Shown piece by piece: positions 16,234 to 24,823 of a DNA stretch of 64,000 nt. Position 1 is the stretch's first letter, and each line of letters begins with the position of its first letter. Origin of the DNA: Deltaproteobacteria bacterium (GTDB lineage Bacteria > Desulfobacterota > BSN033 > UBA1163); assembly GCA_016875195.1 (NCBI GenBank), contig VGRY01000011.1, positions 1 through 64,000 on the forward strand. The letters are read 5' to 3'. The position numbers were made by a program, and so were the translations under genes. Under the pieces are notes generated by a model. It saw only the letters and a program-made list of their open reading frames with translations. It did not search any database and had not been told where the DNA came from.

Positions 16234-17373
16234 ATGAGACTCCATGAATTTGAGGCAATGGACATCTTTGAGACGATGGGAATCCCTGTTCCGAGGCGCG
16301 GGGTTGCGGAGACTGCGGAAGAAGCGCTTCGCGTGTCCGAAAAAATCGGGTATCCGGTAGTGGCCAAAGCCCAGGTGCTGGTGGGCAGCCGTGGCTTGGC
16401 CGGAGGAATCAAGATCGCATCGAATCCGGAAGAGCTCGGAGAGATCGGCAGGACTCTTCTTGGTTCTGCGATCAATGGCCTGCCTGTACGAAAGATCCTG
16501 GTGGTTGAAAAGGCGGACATCGCACAGGAGCTCTATGCGGGCATTACCGTGGATGGATATTCGGGGAAGCCTGTGATTGTTGCCAGCACTGAGGGCGGCA
16601 TTCATATTGAAAAGACAGCGCAATCAGGTCCCGAAAAAATCGCAACCATTCAGATAGATCCGTTCCAACCTTTGGACCCCCATCAGGCCATTGCCCTTTT
16701 ACAGAAATTTGAATTAAACCAGAATCTCCTCGTCGCCTGGGCGGATGTCATTGCTAAGCTCTATCGTACCTTCATACGCTACGAAGCCCTGATTGCGGAA
16801 ATCAACCCTCTGGTTCTTCTTCCAAACCACGACCTTCTGGCAGTAGATGCTGTTCTGGAATTGGACAACTCCGCTCTTTCAAGGAGTAAACATCCATTGC
16901 CAGATCGGCTGGAACGGATTGAGAATCCTCTGGAACGGAAAGGCAGGGAGATTGGTGTCACCTATGTCGATCTCGGGGGAGATATCGGGCTCATCTCTTC
17001 AGGAGCCGGATTGGGGATGGCCTCCATTGACATGATTGGAGAAAAGATGAAGCCTGCCAATTTCCTCGAAACAGGAGGAGGTATCACAGAGCAGCTTCTC
17101 TACAAATGCATGGACCTGATCATGATGAAAGGAAATCTTCGGGGAATCCTTATCAACATCTATGGAGGCATCAATCCCATTCATGAAGGGGCCAAGGGAG
17201 TGGTACGCTATATCAAGGAACACCATGTAAAGATACCGATCGTTGCCAAGGCTCTTGGAAACCATCAGGAGGAGACCTGGGAAATCTTTCGCTCAGCAGG
17301 TGTCCACGTGGTCACTGAAGCCGCAACGGAAAAAGCTGTTGAGCGACTCTTTGACTTGGTTGGAAAAGCATAA
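16234..17373 (+). CDS. sucC: Succinate--CoA ligase-type beta subunit (ATP-grasp)
   Basis: The beta subunit binds nucleotide and, with SucD, interconverts acyl-CoA and acid with ATP synthesis. The ATP-grasp domain begins MRLHEFEAMDIF and carries VVAKAQVLVGSRG. The CoA-ligase domain has SGAGLGMASIDMI and LETGGGITEQ, and the C-terminal INIYGGI loop follows. The length of 379 residues is normal. The track starts at GTG 16219; ATG 16234 is preferred because AGAGGA lies 6 nt before it. sucD follows after 33 nt. Sequence is somewhat divergent, so malate- or other acyl-CoA ligase activity remains possible. Confidence 0.85.
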   Translation: MRLHEFEAMDIFETMGIPVPRRGVAETAEEALRVSEKIGYPVVAKAQVLVGSRGLAGGIKIASNPEELGEIGRTLLGSAINGLPVRKILVVEKADIAQELYAGITVDGYSGKPVIVASTEGGIHIEKTAQSGPEKIATIQIDPFQPLDPHQAIALLQKFELNQNLLVAWADVIAKLYRTFIRYEALIAEINPLVLLPNHDLLAVDAVLELDNSALSRSKHPLPDRLERIENPLERKGREIGVTYVDLGGDIGLISSGAGLGMASIDMIGEKMKPANFLETGGGITEQLLYKCMDLIMMKGNLRGILINIYGGINPIHEGAKGVVRYIKEHHVKIPIVAKALGNHQEETWEIFRSAGVHVVTEAATEKAVERLFDLVGKA

Positions 17374-17406
17374 TGAACTCTAATCTTGCTAAAACAGGAA
17401 ACAACC

Positions 17407-18279
17407 ATGAGCATACTCATAAATGACTCCACGCGGGTCATCGTGCAAGGGATTACCGGACGGATTGGAAGCCTCCAGACCCACTGGATGCTTGCCTATG
17501 GAACAAAGGTGGTGGCTGGCGTCACTCCCGGAAAAGGAGGGACAATGGTTGAAGGAGTGCCTGTTTTCAGCAGCGTGGAAGAGGCGGTGAGTAAGACCGG
17601 TGCAAACGCCTCTGTCTTTTTTATCCCAGCCGCTTTTGTCCTGAATGCTTTTTTAGAAACAGTGGATGCGGGCGTGAAACTGATTGTGATGATTCCCGAG
17701 CACATTCCCGTCCACGATGTGATGAAGATGAGAGCCTATGCCATTGAAAAGGAAGTCTATGCCCTTGGCCCCACCACCCCCGGGATTCTGGTTCCGGGAA
17801 AAGGCAAGATGGGCATCATGCCGGCTTCTCTCTTTGCGCCCGGGAGGGTTGGGATCATCTCCCGGAGTGGAACCCTTTCTTATGAGTTCGCGGGCATTCT
17901 CTCGGAATGCGGAGTGGGACAGAGCACCGTTGTGGGCATGGGAGCTGACCCTGTGGTCCTGACCAATTTGGTAGACATCCTCCGGCTCTTTGAAGAGGAT
18001 AGAGATACAGATGGAGTGATCATCGTGGGGGAGGTTGGAGGAGACCAGGAAGAGAAGGCTGCCCGGGTTATCCAGGAGAAGATGACAAAGCCTGTTGCCG
18101 CTTACCTTGCAGGCCGGCGCTCCCCTGAAGGAAAGCGCATGGGACATGCAGGAGCGATTGTTCGGGGTTCAGCCGGGACCGTGGCAGGCAAAGAGGAAGC
18201 TCTACGTTCAGCAGGGGTAGAAGTCCTGGAAAGCCCCATCCATGTAGCCCTTTGGGCCGAGAAGCACCATCTCCGTTAA
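17407..18279 (+). CDS. sucD: Succinate--CoA ligase-type alpha subunit
   Basis: The alpha subunit binds CoA and carries the phosphohistidine. Residues VIVQGITGRIGSLQTHWML form the CoA-binding Rossmann motif. MIPEHIPVHDVM and GPTTPGILVPGKGKMGIMP are family blocks, and GKRMGHAGAIV includes the catalytic His. ATG 17407 has AGGAAAC just upstream; the track's 17386 start adds seven residues without an RBS. It forms a two-gene operon with sucC. In a fermenting or syntrophic lifestyle this step would make ATP by substrate-level phosphorylation. Confidence 0.87.
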   Translation: MSILINDSTRVIVQGITGRIGSLQTHWMLAYGTKVVAGVTPGKGGTMVEGVPVFSSVEEAVSKTGANASVFFIPAAFVLNAFLETVDAGVKLIVMIPEHIPVHDVMKMRAYAIEKEVYALGPTTPGILVPGKGKMGIMPASLFAPGRVGIISRSGTLSYEFAGILSECGVGQSTVVGMGADPVVLTNLVDILRLFEEDRDTDGVIIVGEVGGDQEEKAARVIQEKMTKPVAAYLAGRRSPEGKRMGHAGAIVRGSAGTVAGKEEALRSAGVEVLESPIHVALWAEKHHLR

Positions 18280-18334
18280 TTGGTCTCTACATGTTTAGCA
18301 GGTTAGTTCAGCAATAATGTTGGAATGCTATCAA

Positions 18335-18386
18335 TCCGGACTTGATTTAGCCTGCCCCGTACCGGATACGGGGGAATCCAGTATTT
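18335..18386. repeat. Second copy of the TCCGGACTTGATTTAGCC hairpin repeat
   Basis: It matches 1641-1692 almost base for base, with the stem CCCCGTA-CCGGA-TACGGGG. It lies downstream of sucD and before the MBL gene. Confidence 0.7.
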
Positions 18387-18472
18387 TCAATCTGAGTTCC
18401 TGCTGCCAGCATTGCCTCAATCCGACCAGTTTGTTATATTGAAACTATTCTGTCTGGAAAGGTATCAAAGCG

Positions 18473-19375
18473 ATGAGGATTCGAAAATCGGGGAAAGTTC
18501 GAGAGGGAGTCTGGTTTTTAGGCCGGAAGGAATCAGGGGTCTATCTTTTAGAGGGGAAAGATGGATCAATGATCATCAGCGGCGGGATGAGCTACATCAT
18601 TCCGGACATTCTTGAACAGATTGAAGAATTTGGAATCGACGAGAGCAAGATCAATAAGATCCTCATCCTTCACTCCCATTTTGACCATGTAGGGATCATT
18701 CCATTTTTTAAACGCCGTAACCCACAGATCGAGGTCTGCGGTTCGGAAAGGGCCTGGGAACTTCTAAAAATGGAGAAAGCAATTGTCACGATCAATCAGT
18801 TCAGTAGGAACGTGGCCAAGAGGATGGGGAGAGAAGAGGTTTACTCAAAATATGATCTGGAGTGGAGGGATGATATCCGTGGAAGAATTGTTCGGGAAGG
18901 CGAGAAAATCGACTTGGGCGACCTAACCCTGTCAGTCTTTGAAACTCCGGGTCACTCTTCATGCTGTATTGCCGCCTACGTCTCCGCTCTGAAAACTCTC
19001 TTTCCAACGGACGGAGGAGGCATTCCCTTTGATGAAACGATCATCACTTCTGGAAACTCGAACTTCACCAAATATCAGGAGAGTCTTGAACGATTAAAGT
19101 CTCTCGAAGTGGATTACTACTGCGCCGACCACTATGGATATGTGGTCGGGGAAGAAGCCAGACAGTTCATTCCAATGACGATTGAGATGGCGAAAAAGAA
19201 GCGGTTGCAGATGGAAGAAGCCTATGGGGCTACGCGCGATATCGATGCCGCAGCAAAGTTGCTCATCTCTTCCTTTTATAAAGAGAGCCCTGACTATTTC
19301 CTTTCTCCCGACATCTTTTACGATGTGCATCGCCAGATGATTCGCCACATCGCCACTGTGATTGAGCAGAAATAA
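18473..19375 (+). CDS. MBL-fold metallo-hydrolase
   Basis: The metal-binding motif reads LHSHFDHVG (HxHxDH type), followed by ETPGHSSCCI and the late His in CADHYGY. These are the ligands of a two-metal metallo-beta-lactamase fold. Length is 300 residues, with a C-terminal helical part containing DIFYDVHRQMIRHI. No membrane segment is present, so it is cytoplasmic. Start codon ATG 18473 follows weak RBS sequence. It is monocistronic. Members of this branch include glyoxalase II-like and quorum-signal hydrolases; the substrate cannot be assigned. Confidence 0.75.
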   Translation: MRIRKSGKVREGVWFLGRKESGVYLLEGKDGSMIISGGMSYIIPDILEQIEEFGIDESKINKILILHSHFDHVGIIPFFKRRNPQIEVCGSERAWELLKMEKAIVTINQFSRNVAKRMGREEVYSKYDLEWRDDIRGRIVREGEKIDLGDLTLSVFETPGHSSCCIAAYVSALKTLFPTDGGGIPFDETIITSGNSNFTKYQESLERLKSLEVDYYCADHYGYVVGEEARQFIPMTIEMAKKKRLQMEEAYGATRDIDAAAKLLISSFYKESPDYFLSPDIFYDVHRQMIRHIATVIEQK

Positions 19376-19430
19376 CAATCTCGGGGTAATGTCTTCATAA
19401 GTTACGCTATATCTTTTCATGTAACCGTCC

Positions 19431-19459
19431 TTGACAACCTGCCCTAATTCTAATAATTT
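19431..19459 (+). promoter_or_regulatory. Possible sigma-70 promoter of the HD-GYP regulator
   Basis: A consensus TTGACA (19431-19436) is followed after 17 nt by TAATTT (19454-19459), in an A/T-rich stretch before the gene at 19526. Confidence 0.4.
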
Positions 19460-19525
19460 TTATTTATGCTCTGAAAAATGTATAGACAAAATAATAAAGT
19501 GTCCCTAATTTAATTTGGAGGAAGT

Positions 19526-20545
19526 ATGGAGGATCGGATATTAATTGTGGATGATGAGGAGGTGATTTGTAATATTTTGTTCAAGAGGTTGGGGAAGGAA
19601 GGGTATTCCTGCATCACGGCCAATAATGGGAAGGAGGCCCTCAGCCATTTTTACCAAGGCAACTTTTCCCTCATCATCTCCGATATCAACATGCCCGAGA
19701 TGAATGGGATCGAACTCTTACAGAAGGTCAAGGCCATCGACCCCAAGGTGAAGATGATCATGGTGACCGCCTACCCGGAAATCGATCTGGCAGTCAATGC
19801 AATGAGACTCGGAGCTTATGATTTCATTATCAAGCCGGCAGACCTTGACCTGATCGTCATGAGTGTGAAGAAAGCCCTCGAAAGCAAGCGACTCGAAGAA
19901 GAGATTGAGGCCTACCACAATCGTTTGGAAGAGATGGTGGGAGAGCGGACCGCTAAACTTCAACAGGCTTATCGATATCTTAAAAAGAGTCACTTAGACT
20001 CGGTCAAGGTTCTGGTTGAGGCAATCGATGCAAAAGACCCTTATACCCGGGGACACTCTGACCGGGTGAAACGGATGAGTCTGGCAATCGCCAAACAGAT
20101 GGATTTTTCCGAAGAGAGGCTGGAGATCCTCGAATATGGAGCGCTTCTCCACGATATCGGTAAGATTGGCATCAAGGATGAAATTCTTCAGAAGCAGGGT
20201 CCGTTGAATAGCACAGAGTACCAGTTTATTCGGGAGCACCCGCTGATCGGAGTGAAGATCGTAGAGGGAGTGGAATTTTTCAAGAATAAGATTCCGATGA
20301 TCCGCCACCATCATGAATATTATGATGGTGGCGGTTATCCGGACGGTCTGGCTGGGGAAGATATTCCTCTGGAGGCGCGGATCATCAGCCTTCCTGACGC
20401 ATTTGATGCCATGACCAGCGTTCGGCCTCATCGAGGAGAGAAACCCCTTCACGATGTCCTGTCGGAGATGGAGAAGTGTAAAGGGAAACAGTTCGACCCG
20501 AAGATTGTAGATATCTTTATTCAGGGGAAGATTTATAAGGTGTAA
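19526..20545 (+). CDS. Response regulator with HD-GYP output domain
   Basis: A receiver domain (about 1-120, phospho-acceptor Asp53 in SDINMPEMNG) is joined by a coiled coil to an HD-GYP domain. The metal-binding HD pair is LLHDIGKIGI, the following His cluster is IRHHHEYYDGGGYPDGL, and the GYP signature is intact. Intact HD-GYP domains hydrolyse cyclic di-GMP, so this RpfG-like protein probably lowers c-di-GMP when phosphorylated. The upstream RBS is GGAGG at 19517-19521. No cognate kinase is adjacent; the kinases at 12.9 and 40.4 kb are candidates only by proximity. Confidence 0.88.
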   Translation: MEDRILIVDDEEVICNILFKRLGKEGYSCITANNGKEALSHFYQGNFSLIISDINMPEMNGIELLQKVKAIDPKVKMIMVTAYPEIDLAVNAMRLGAYDFIIKPADLDLIVMSVKKALESKRLEEEIEAYHNRLEEMVGERTAKLQQAYRYLKKSHLDSVKVLVEAIDAKDPYTRGHSDRVKRMSLAIAKQMDFSEERLEILEYGALLHDIGKIGIKDEILQKQGPLNSTEYQFIREHPLIGVKIVEGVEFFKNKIPMIRHHHEYYDGGGYPDGLAGEDIPLEARIISLPDAFDAMTSVRPHRGEKPLHDVLSEMEKCKGKQFDPKIVDIFIQGKIYKV

Positions 20546-20562
20546 CCCTCAGGGGTAATCAT

Positions 20563-20706
20563 CAAATTCCAAGCACCAATAATCAAATAATCACCAATTT
20601 ATCAATGACCAAAATTCCGAGACAGAATAGACATAAAATTTACTGTGTTTTGAACATTGGTTATTGGAATTTATTTGGAGCTTGAAATTTGGTTATTGGA
20701 ATTTAA
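20563..20706. repeat. CAAATTCCAAGCACCAAT / ATTGGTTATTGGAATTT palindrome
   Basis: The left arm (ATCAAATTCCAAGCACCAAT) and the right arm (ATTGGTTATTGGAATTT, repeated) are complementary in degenerate form. The right arm is read as the first 16 codons of the over-long ORF beginning at 20664. Confidence 0.65.
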
Positions 20707-20711
20707 AGATT

Positions 20712-21698
20712 ATGCCGGCCAACCTCACCCCACAGTATTTAGAAGCAGAGGCAAAGTTCAAGCAGGCCAAATCCGTTCCCGAAAAGATCAAAGCCCTTGA
20801 GGTGATGATGGCCATCATCCCGAAGCATAAAGGGACGGAGAGACTCCGGGGGCAGCTGAAGTCCCGGATGGCCAAATTGAAAGAGGAGCAGCAAAAGAGA
20901 CCCACGGTCAGCAAAGCAGAGCAGGCATATAATGTTAAAAAAGAGGGTGCGGCTCAAGTGGTACTGCTGGGCCTTCCCAATGTAGGGAAATCGAATCTTT
21001 TTACTCACCTGACTCACGCTATTTCTGAGGTTGCGGATTATCCTTTTACCACACAGAAGCCCATCCCGGGAATGATGAGGTTTGAAAACCTCCAGATTCA
21101 GCTCGTGGATACACCGCCCATTCAAATGGACCGGATCGAGTCCGGATTTCCCAATCTCTTAAGGAATGCCAATGGATTTATTATTGTTCTGGATCTGACA
21201 GATGATCCTGTCTTCCAGATGGAAGTGATTCTTGAAGAGTTGAACCGGATGAAGATAAGGGGAGGGGACAGAGATTCAGCAGATCTTCTGGAGCAAGGAT
21301 GGGTTTTTAAAAAGGCGCTTCTTCTTGGCAACAAGGCTGATCTCAAGGATTCAATGAATGGACTCCGGGTGCTCGAGGACCGTTTTAAGAATGAATGGAT
21401 GATTCTGCCGGTTTCTGCAAAAGAGGAGATGAATTTCGAAGAGGTGAAGAAAGAAGTTTATAGCCGACTGGATATTCTCCGGGTCTATACAAAAATACCG
21501 GGCAAAGACGCAGACCGGTCAGAACCTGTGATTCTGAAAAAGGGAAGCACGATTGACGATGTGGCTCTCTCCGTTCATAAAGATTTCGCTGCCAAACTCA
21601 AATATGCCCGGGTCTGGGGATCGGGTAAATTTGATGGACAGATGGTGAAGCGTGACTATCGGGTGAGCGAAGGCGATGTCATTGAACTGCATATTTAA
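20712..21698 (+). CDS. DRG-family TGS-domain GTPase
   Basis: The order is that of DRG GTPases: a helical N-terminal region (about 1-75), the G domain, then a C-terminal TGS domain (about 265-328, DRSEPVILKKGSTIDDVA and DYRVSEGDVIELHI). G1 is GLPNVGKSN, G3 is DTPP and G4 is NKAD. The G3 change to DTPP and the sequence around PFTTQKPIPGMM are DRG-like rather than Obg-like. DRG proteins act on ribosomes in eukaryotes and archaea. ATG 20712 is used because the track's extra 16 residues come from repeat DNA. Confidence 0.8.
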   Translation: MPANLTPQYLEAEAKFKQAKSVPEKIKALEVMMAIIPKHKGTERLRGQLKSRMAKLKEEQQKRPTVSKAEQAYNVKKEGAAQVVLLGLPNVGKSNLFTHLTHAISEVADYPFTTQKPIPGMMRFENLQIQLVDTPPIQMDRIESGFPNLLRNANGFIIVLDLTDDPVFQMEVILEELNRMKIRGGDRDSADLLEQGWVFKKALLLGNKADLKDSMNGLRVLEDRFKNEWMILPVSAKEEMNFEEVKKEVYSRLDILRVYTKIPGKDADRSEPVILKKGSTIDDVALSVHKDFAAKLKYARVWGSGKFDGQMVKRDYRVSEGDVIELHI

Positions 21699-21719
21699 CG
21701 ATGAACGATGTAACGCTCC

Positions 21720-21767
21720 AACCCCCCTCTATTCCCCCCTTAAACTAAGGGGGGATGAAGGGGGGTT
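21720..21767. repeat. CCCCCCTTA/TAAGGGGGG palindrome, copy 1
   Basis: ACCCCCCTCTATTCCCCCC pairs with its complement across a TTAAACTAA centre. Related copies are at 28737, 41926 and 56267. It lies in the spacer between the GTPase and DUF3108 genes. Confidence 0.75.
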
Positions 21768-21841
21768 ATAAGGGGGGGCGAGGGGGAGTTATGAGGTTGA
21801 GTAGATTTAAGATAACGAATAGACAATAAACCATAGATAAA

Positions 21842-22696
21842 ATGGCTGTTTTAACGAGAAGAAATTTTTTCAGGTGGATGTTGGGATTTTCGCTCCTTCC
21901 TGTTTTTCCCTTTTATCTGCGAGAAACAGAAGCAAGTTCGTTTTGTGCATCGAGACAGGAGGGGAAATCGATCGCAGAATTTTTCAAAGGAGAAGAACTT
22001 TCCTACGAAGTTGGATTCTGGCTTTTTAAAAAGGCAGCCCTTGGTAAATTAACCTTTAAAGAGATGGACAAGAAAGGTCGTTACATGGCCATCCTCCAGA
22101 CAGAGACCTTGGGGATTCTGGGATATATTGCTCGTTATCGGGTGGACACTTATCGTTCTGTCATGGAAGAGTTGGATGACGGAAGGCGCCTGCGGGCGAT
22201 TTCATTCGAAGAGAATGTTAAGGTAGGGGAAAAAGTGAGAAAGAGGACACATCTTTTTGATTATCAGAGAATGAAATGGGTTCAGACCAGGAGGAGAAAG
22301 GACGGGACCATCGCGAAGACAGAAGAAGCGATCCCTCTCGGAAAAACCTATGACGATTTCGTAACAGCTTCATACAATTTTCGTTACGGGGTATACGGAG
22401 AGATCGAGAGGGGGAAAAAATATGTGGTTCCCACCTTTCCGAAAAAGGGTCCTTCAAACTATGAAGTGAGGGTGGCGGCGAAAGAAGAGGAGGAGAGAAG
22501 GAGAAGATCAGAAAAGCTTAAAGACGGAAAAGATTACTTTATTAAACTTCTTCTCGATCCGGAGATCACTCATTCCCAGGAGGGTTTGATCGAAGGGTGG
22601 TTGTCAAGAGATCTCTATCCCATGGAAGGAACGATCAGAGATGTGGTACTCTATGGAGATGTGACCGGGAGGCTCGTTCAAAAAAATAAAGGTTAA
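21842..22696 (+). CDS. DUF3108 protein with Tat-like signal
   Basis: The N-terminus TRRNFFRWMLGFSLLPVF is a twin-arginine type signal (RRxFF then a hydrophobic stretch), suggesting folded export. The mature part (ELSYEVGFWLFKKAALGKL, LGILGYIARYRVDTYRS) matches the DUF3108 beta-rich family of periplasmic proteins of unknown function. A charged stretch near residues 215-228 (KEEEERRRRSEKL) is probably a helix. It is 284 residues and monocistronic between two repeat-filled spacers. The function is not known. Confidence 0.7.
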   Translation: MAVLTRRNFFRWMLGFSLLPVFPFYLRETEASSFCASRQEGKSIAEFFKGEELSYEVGFWLFKKAALGKLTFKEMDKKGRYMAILQTETLGILGYIARYRVDTYRSVMEELDDGRRLRAISFEENVKVGEKVRKRTHLFDYQRMKWVQTRRRKDGTIAKTEEAIPLGKTYDDFVTASYNFRYGVYGEIERGKKYVVPTFPKKGPSNYEVRVAAKEEEERRRRSEKLKDGKDYFIKLLLDPEITHSQEGLIEGWLSRDLYPMEGTIRDVVLYGDVTGRLVQKNKG

Positions 22697-22764
22697 GGCT
22701 AAGGTTCAGGTTAAGGTTAAGGGAAGTCTAATCTCTAAGCCTCAACCTCGACCTTAACCTTTGT
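22695..22764. repeat. AAGGTTAAGG / CCTTAACCTT palindrome
   Basis: The left arm GGCTAAGGTTCAGGTTAAGG is degenerate-complementary to the right arm CTCAACCTCGACCTTAACC. Related elements occur at 48285-48385 and 49260-49500. Confidence 0.7.
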
Positions 22765-22773
22765 CTTTGAATG

Positions 22774-22986
22774 ATGAATACTCATTCACGCTATTTCAGG
22801 ATACATCGGAAGGAGATTGCCTATTTCAAGTTCATCATCGAATCGCATGAGGGGATGGCTGTGGTGAGAACGAAGGATCCTCACGAAGCGATTGTGGAGT
22901 TGATGATCGCGCCGGGTTGGGAAAAGGATGTGGAGGAGGTGCTGGAGGGGTTGAGGAAGGAGATAACAATCGAGGCAATCACCTAA
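22774..22986 (+). CDS. Small DUF4911-type protein
   Basis: This is a 70-residue cytoplasmic protein. Its text (FRIHRKEIAYFKFIIESHEG, then VRTKDPHEAIVELMIAPG) resembles the small DUF4911 family seen in deltaproteobacteria, an ACT-like ferredoxin-type fold. ATG 22774 or the adjacent ATG 22771 may be used. Its position between two repeat elements gives no operon clue. The function is unknown. Confidence 0.55.
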   Translation: MNTHSRYFRIHRKEIAYFKFIIESHEGMAVVRTKDPHEAIVELMIAPGWEKDVEEVLEGLRKEITIEAIT

Positions 22987-23123
22987 ATCCGAAGCACGAA
23001 AAACGAAATTCGAAACAAGCACGAATATTCAAAATACACAATTCAAAACGGTTTTGCTTAAGATATTCGAAAATTTGAATTTTGGGATTGTTTCGTGCTT
23101 CGATATTCGGATTTCGAATTTTT
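22985..23123. repeat. TTCGAATTTCGTGCTTCGGATTT repeat, copy 2
   Basis: AAATCCGAAGCACGAAAAACG on the left is complementary to TTTCGTGCTTCGATATTCGG on the right. It is the same family as 11702-11858. Confidence 0.75.
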
Positions 23124-23151
23124 AGCAGCTATTTCATATCAGGAGAATTGA

Positions 23152-24573
23152 ATGATAAAACATATCCCTTTTGAAAAAATTCTTAAAGAGGCCCTCAGAG
23201 AGGGTGGGGAGTTTGCGGACATCCTGTTTGAGCAGACCTATTCGGTTGCCATTGTCTGCGAAGAGGACCGCATCGAGAAGATGATCTCAGGCCAGGACAT
23301 GGGCCTGGGGCTCCGTGTCCTCTATGATGGAAGAACCTTTTACAGTTTTACCAACCGGCTGGGAGAGGAGGACCTCCTCCAGTTAGCTGGTGTGGTCAGT
23401 CGCGCAGTCAAAGAAGACCGTGGCGGAAAGATCTTCAACCTCATCGATCCAAGCAGGGCATTTCCTCCCAGCCCTTCGGTTCATCCTCCTCGTGCCCCGA
23501 TTGAGAAACATCCAAAATCCATTCCGATCGGAGACAAAGTCTCGATGGTCAATCGGGCCAATGAGGTAGCACGAAAACTCGATCCCCGCATCCGGCAGGT
23601 GAAGGTCCTCTACCGGGATGTGAGTCAGTCTGTCTCCATTACCAACTCGGAAGGTTTATGGATAGAAGGGGAAAAGGTGGGCATGGTCTTTTCCGTTCAA
23701 GTCGTTTCCTCCAAGGAAGAAAACATGCAGACCGGGTACGAACCGATCGGTGGGACAATGGGTTTTGAGCTCTTTGAACTCTGCCCCCCGGAGAGAGTGG
23801 CAGAGATTGCGGCAAGAAGATCGCTTCTGATGCTATCGGCAAGAAAGGCACCGATGGGTAAGATGACCGTAGTCCTTTCGAGCGATGCAGGAGGAACGAT
23901 GATTCATGAAGCTGTAGGCCATGGACTGGAGGCAGACCTAGCCCAACAGGGCCTCTCTGTCTATTCGGGAAAGATCGGAGAGAAAGTGGCCTCTTCCCTC
24001 ATCACGGTTGTGGATGATCCCACTATTCCACAAAAGAGAGGCAGCTATGCCTTTGACGATGAAGGAGTTGTTTCGCAGAAGACCACTCTCGTGGAAAAAG
24101 GGATTTTGAAAAGTTATCTTTACGATCGTCTGTCCGCTTTCAAAGACGGCGTTTCATCGACCGGAAATGGAAGGAGGGAATCTTATCAGATCAAGCCCAT
24201 CCCCAGAATGAGTAATACTCTCATCCTTCCCGGGCAAACAAAGCCCGAAGAGATTATTCGCTCCGTGGATAGGGGCCTGTTCGTAAAGAAGATGGGGGGC
24301 GGACAGGTCAATACGGTCAATGGTGATTTTGTCTTCGAGGTCAGTGAGGGATACCTGATCGAAAAAGGAAGCATTGGAGAACCGGTCTGTGGAGCCATCT
24401 TGATTGGCAATGGACCACAGGTATTAAAAGAGATTGATATGGTGGGAGACGATTTAGGTTTTGGGATTGGAACGTGCGGAAAAGATGGACAGGGTGTTCC
24501 GGTTGCCGATGCCCAACCCACCCTGAGGATTCCGGAGATCGTCGTCGGAGGGCGTGAAGAGGCCCCTAAATAG
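23152..24573 (+). CDS. tldD: TldD-type metalloprotease
   Basis: TldD forms a heterodimer with TldE/PmbA and degrades unfolded or leader peptides inside the complex. The zinc motif HEAVGHGLEAD (HExxxH) is present, with the family blocks GQDMGLGLRVLYDG, SDAGGTMIHEA and GGGQVNTVNGDFVFEVSEG, including the late Cys region EPVCGAILIG. The 473-residue length matches TldD. ATG 23152 has AGGAGAATTGA upstream. No pmbA/tldE neighbour is visible in the window, so a partner must lie elsewhere. Confidence 0.88.
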   Translation: MIKHIPFEKILKEALREGGEFADILFEQTYSVAIVCEEDRIEKMISGQDMGLGLRVLYDGRTFYSFTNRLGEEDLLQLAGVVSRAVKEDRGGKIFNLIDPSRAFPPSPSVHPPRAPIEKHPKSIPIGDKVSMVNRANEVARKLDPRIRQVKVLYRDVSQSVSITNSEGLWIEGEKVGMVFSVQVVSSKEENMQTGYEPIGGTMGFELFELCPPERVAEIAARRSLLMLSARKAPMGKMTVVLSSDAGGTMIHEAVGHGLEADLAQQGLSVYSGKIGEKVASSLITVVDDPTIPQKRGSYAFDDEGVVSQKTTLVEKGILKSYLYDRLSAFKDGVSSTGNGRRESYQIKPIPRMSNTLILPGQTKPEEIIRSVDRGLFVKKMGGGQVNTVNGDFVFEVSEGYLIEKGSIGEPVCGAILIGNGPQVLKEIDMVGDDLGFGIGTCGKDGQGVPVADAQPTLRIPEIVVGGREEAPK

Positions 24574-24782
24574 TAGGATGGGGAGATTGGGCGTTGAGGA
24601 GATAAGGGGATAGGGTGTAAGGGAGTTAAGATTGATGCCTATCCAGAGAGACAACGTTAAAAATAGTATCAAATCCTTCCAAGAAGTTTCAGTTGACCGA
24701 TTCTTATTAAATATGTATATTTTAATCGACAATTTACGGGATGGAAAAAAAGATATTTCTTCTTTTCAACCATGGAAATTAA

Positions 24783-24812
24783 TTTACATGCGCGCCTGAT
24801 TTAGGCTACAAT
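24783..24812 (+). promoter_or_regulatory. Possible promoter of the restriction-modification genes
   Basis: TTTACA (24783-24788) and TACAAT (24807-24812) are separated by 18 nt and end 12 nt before the methyltransferase ATG, so the leader would be very short. Confidence 0.45.
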
Positions 24813-24823
24813 AAATTTCAAAA

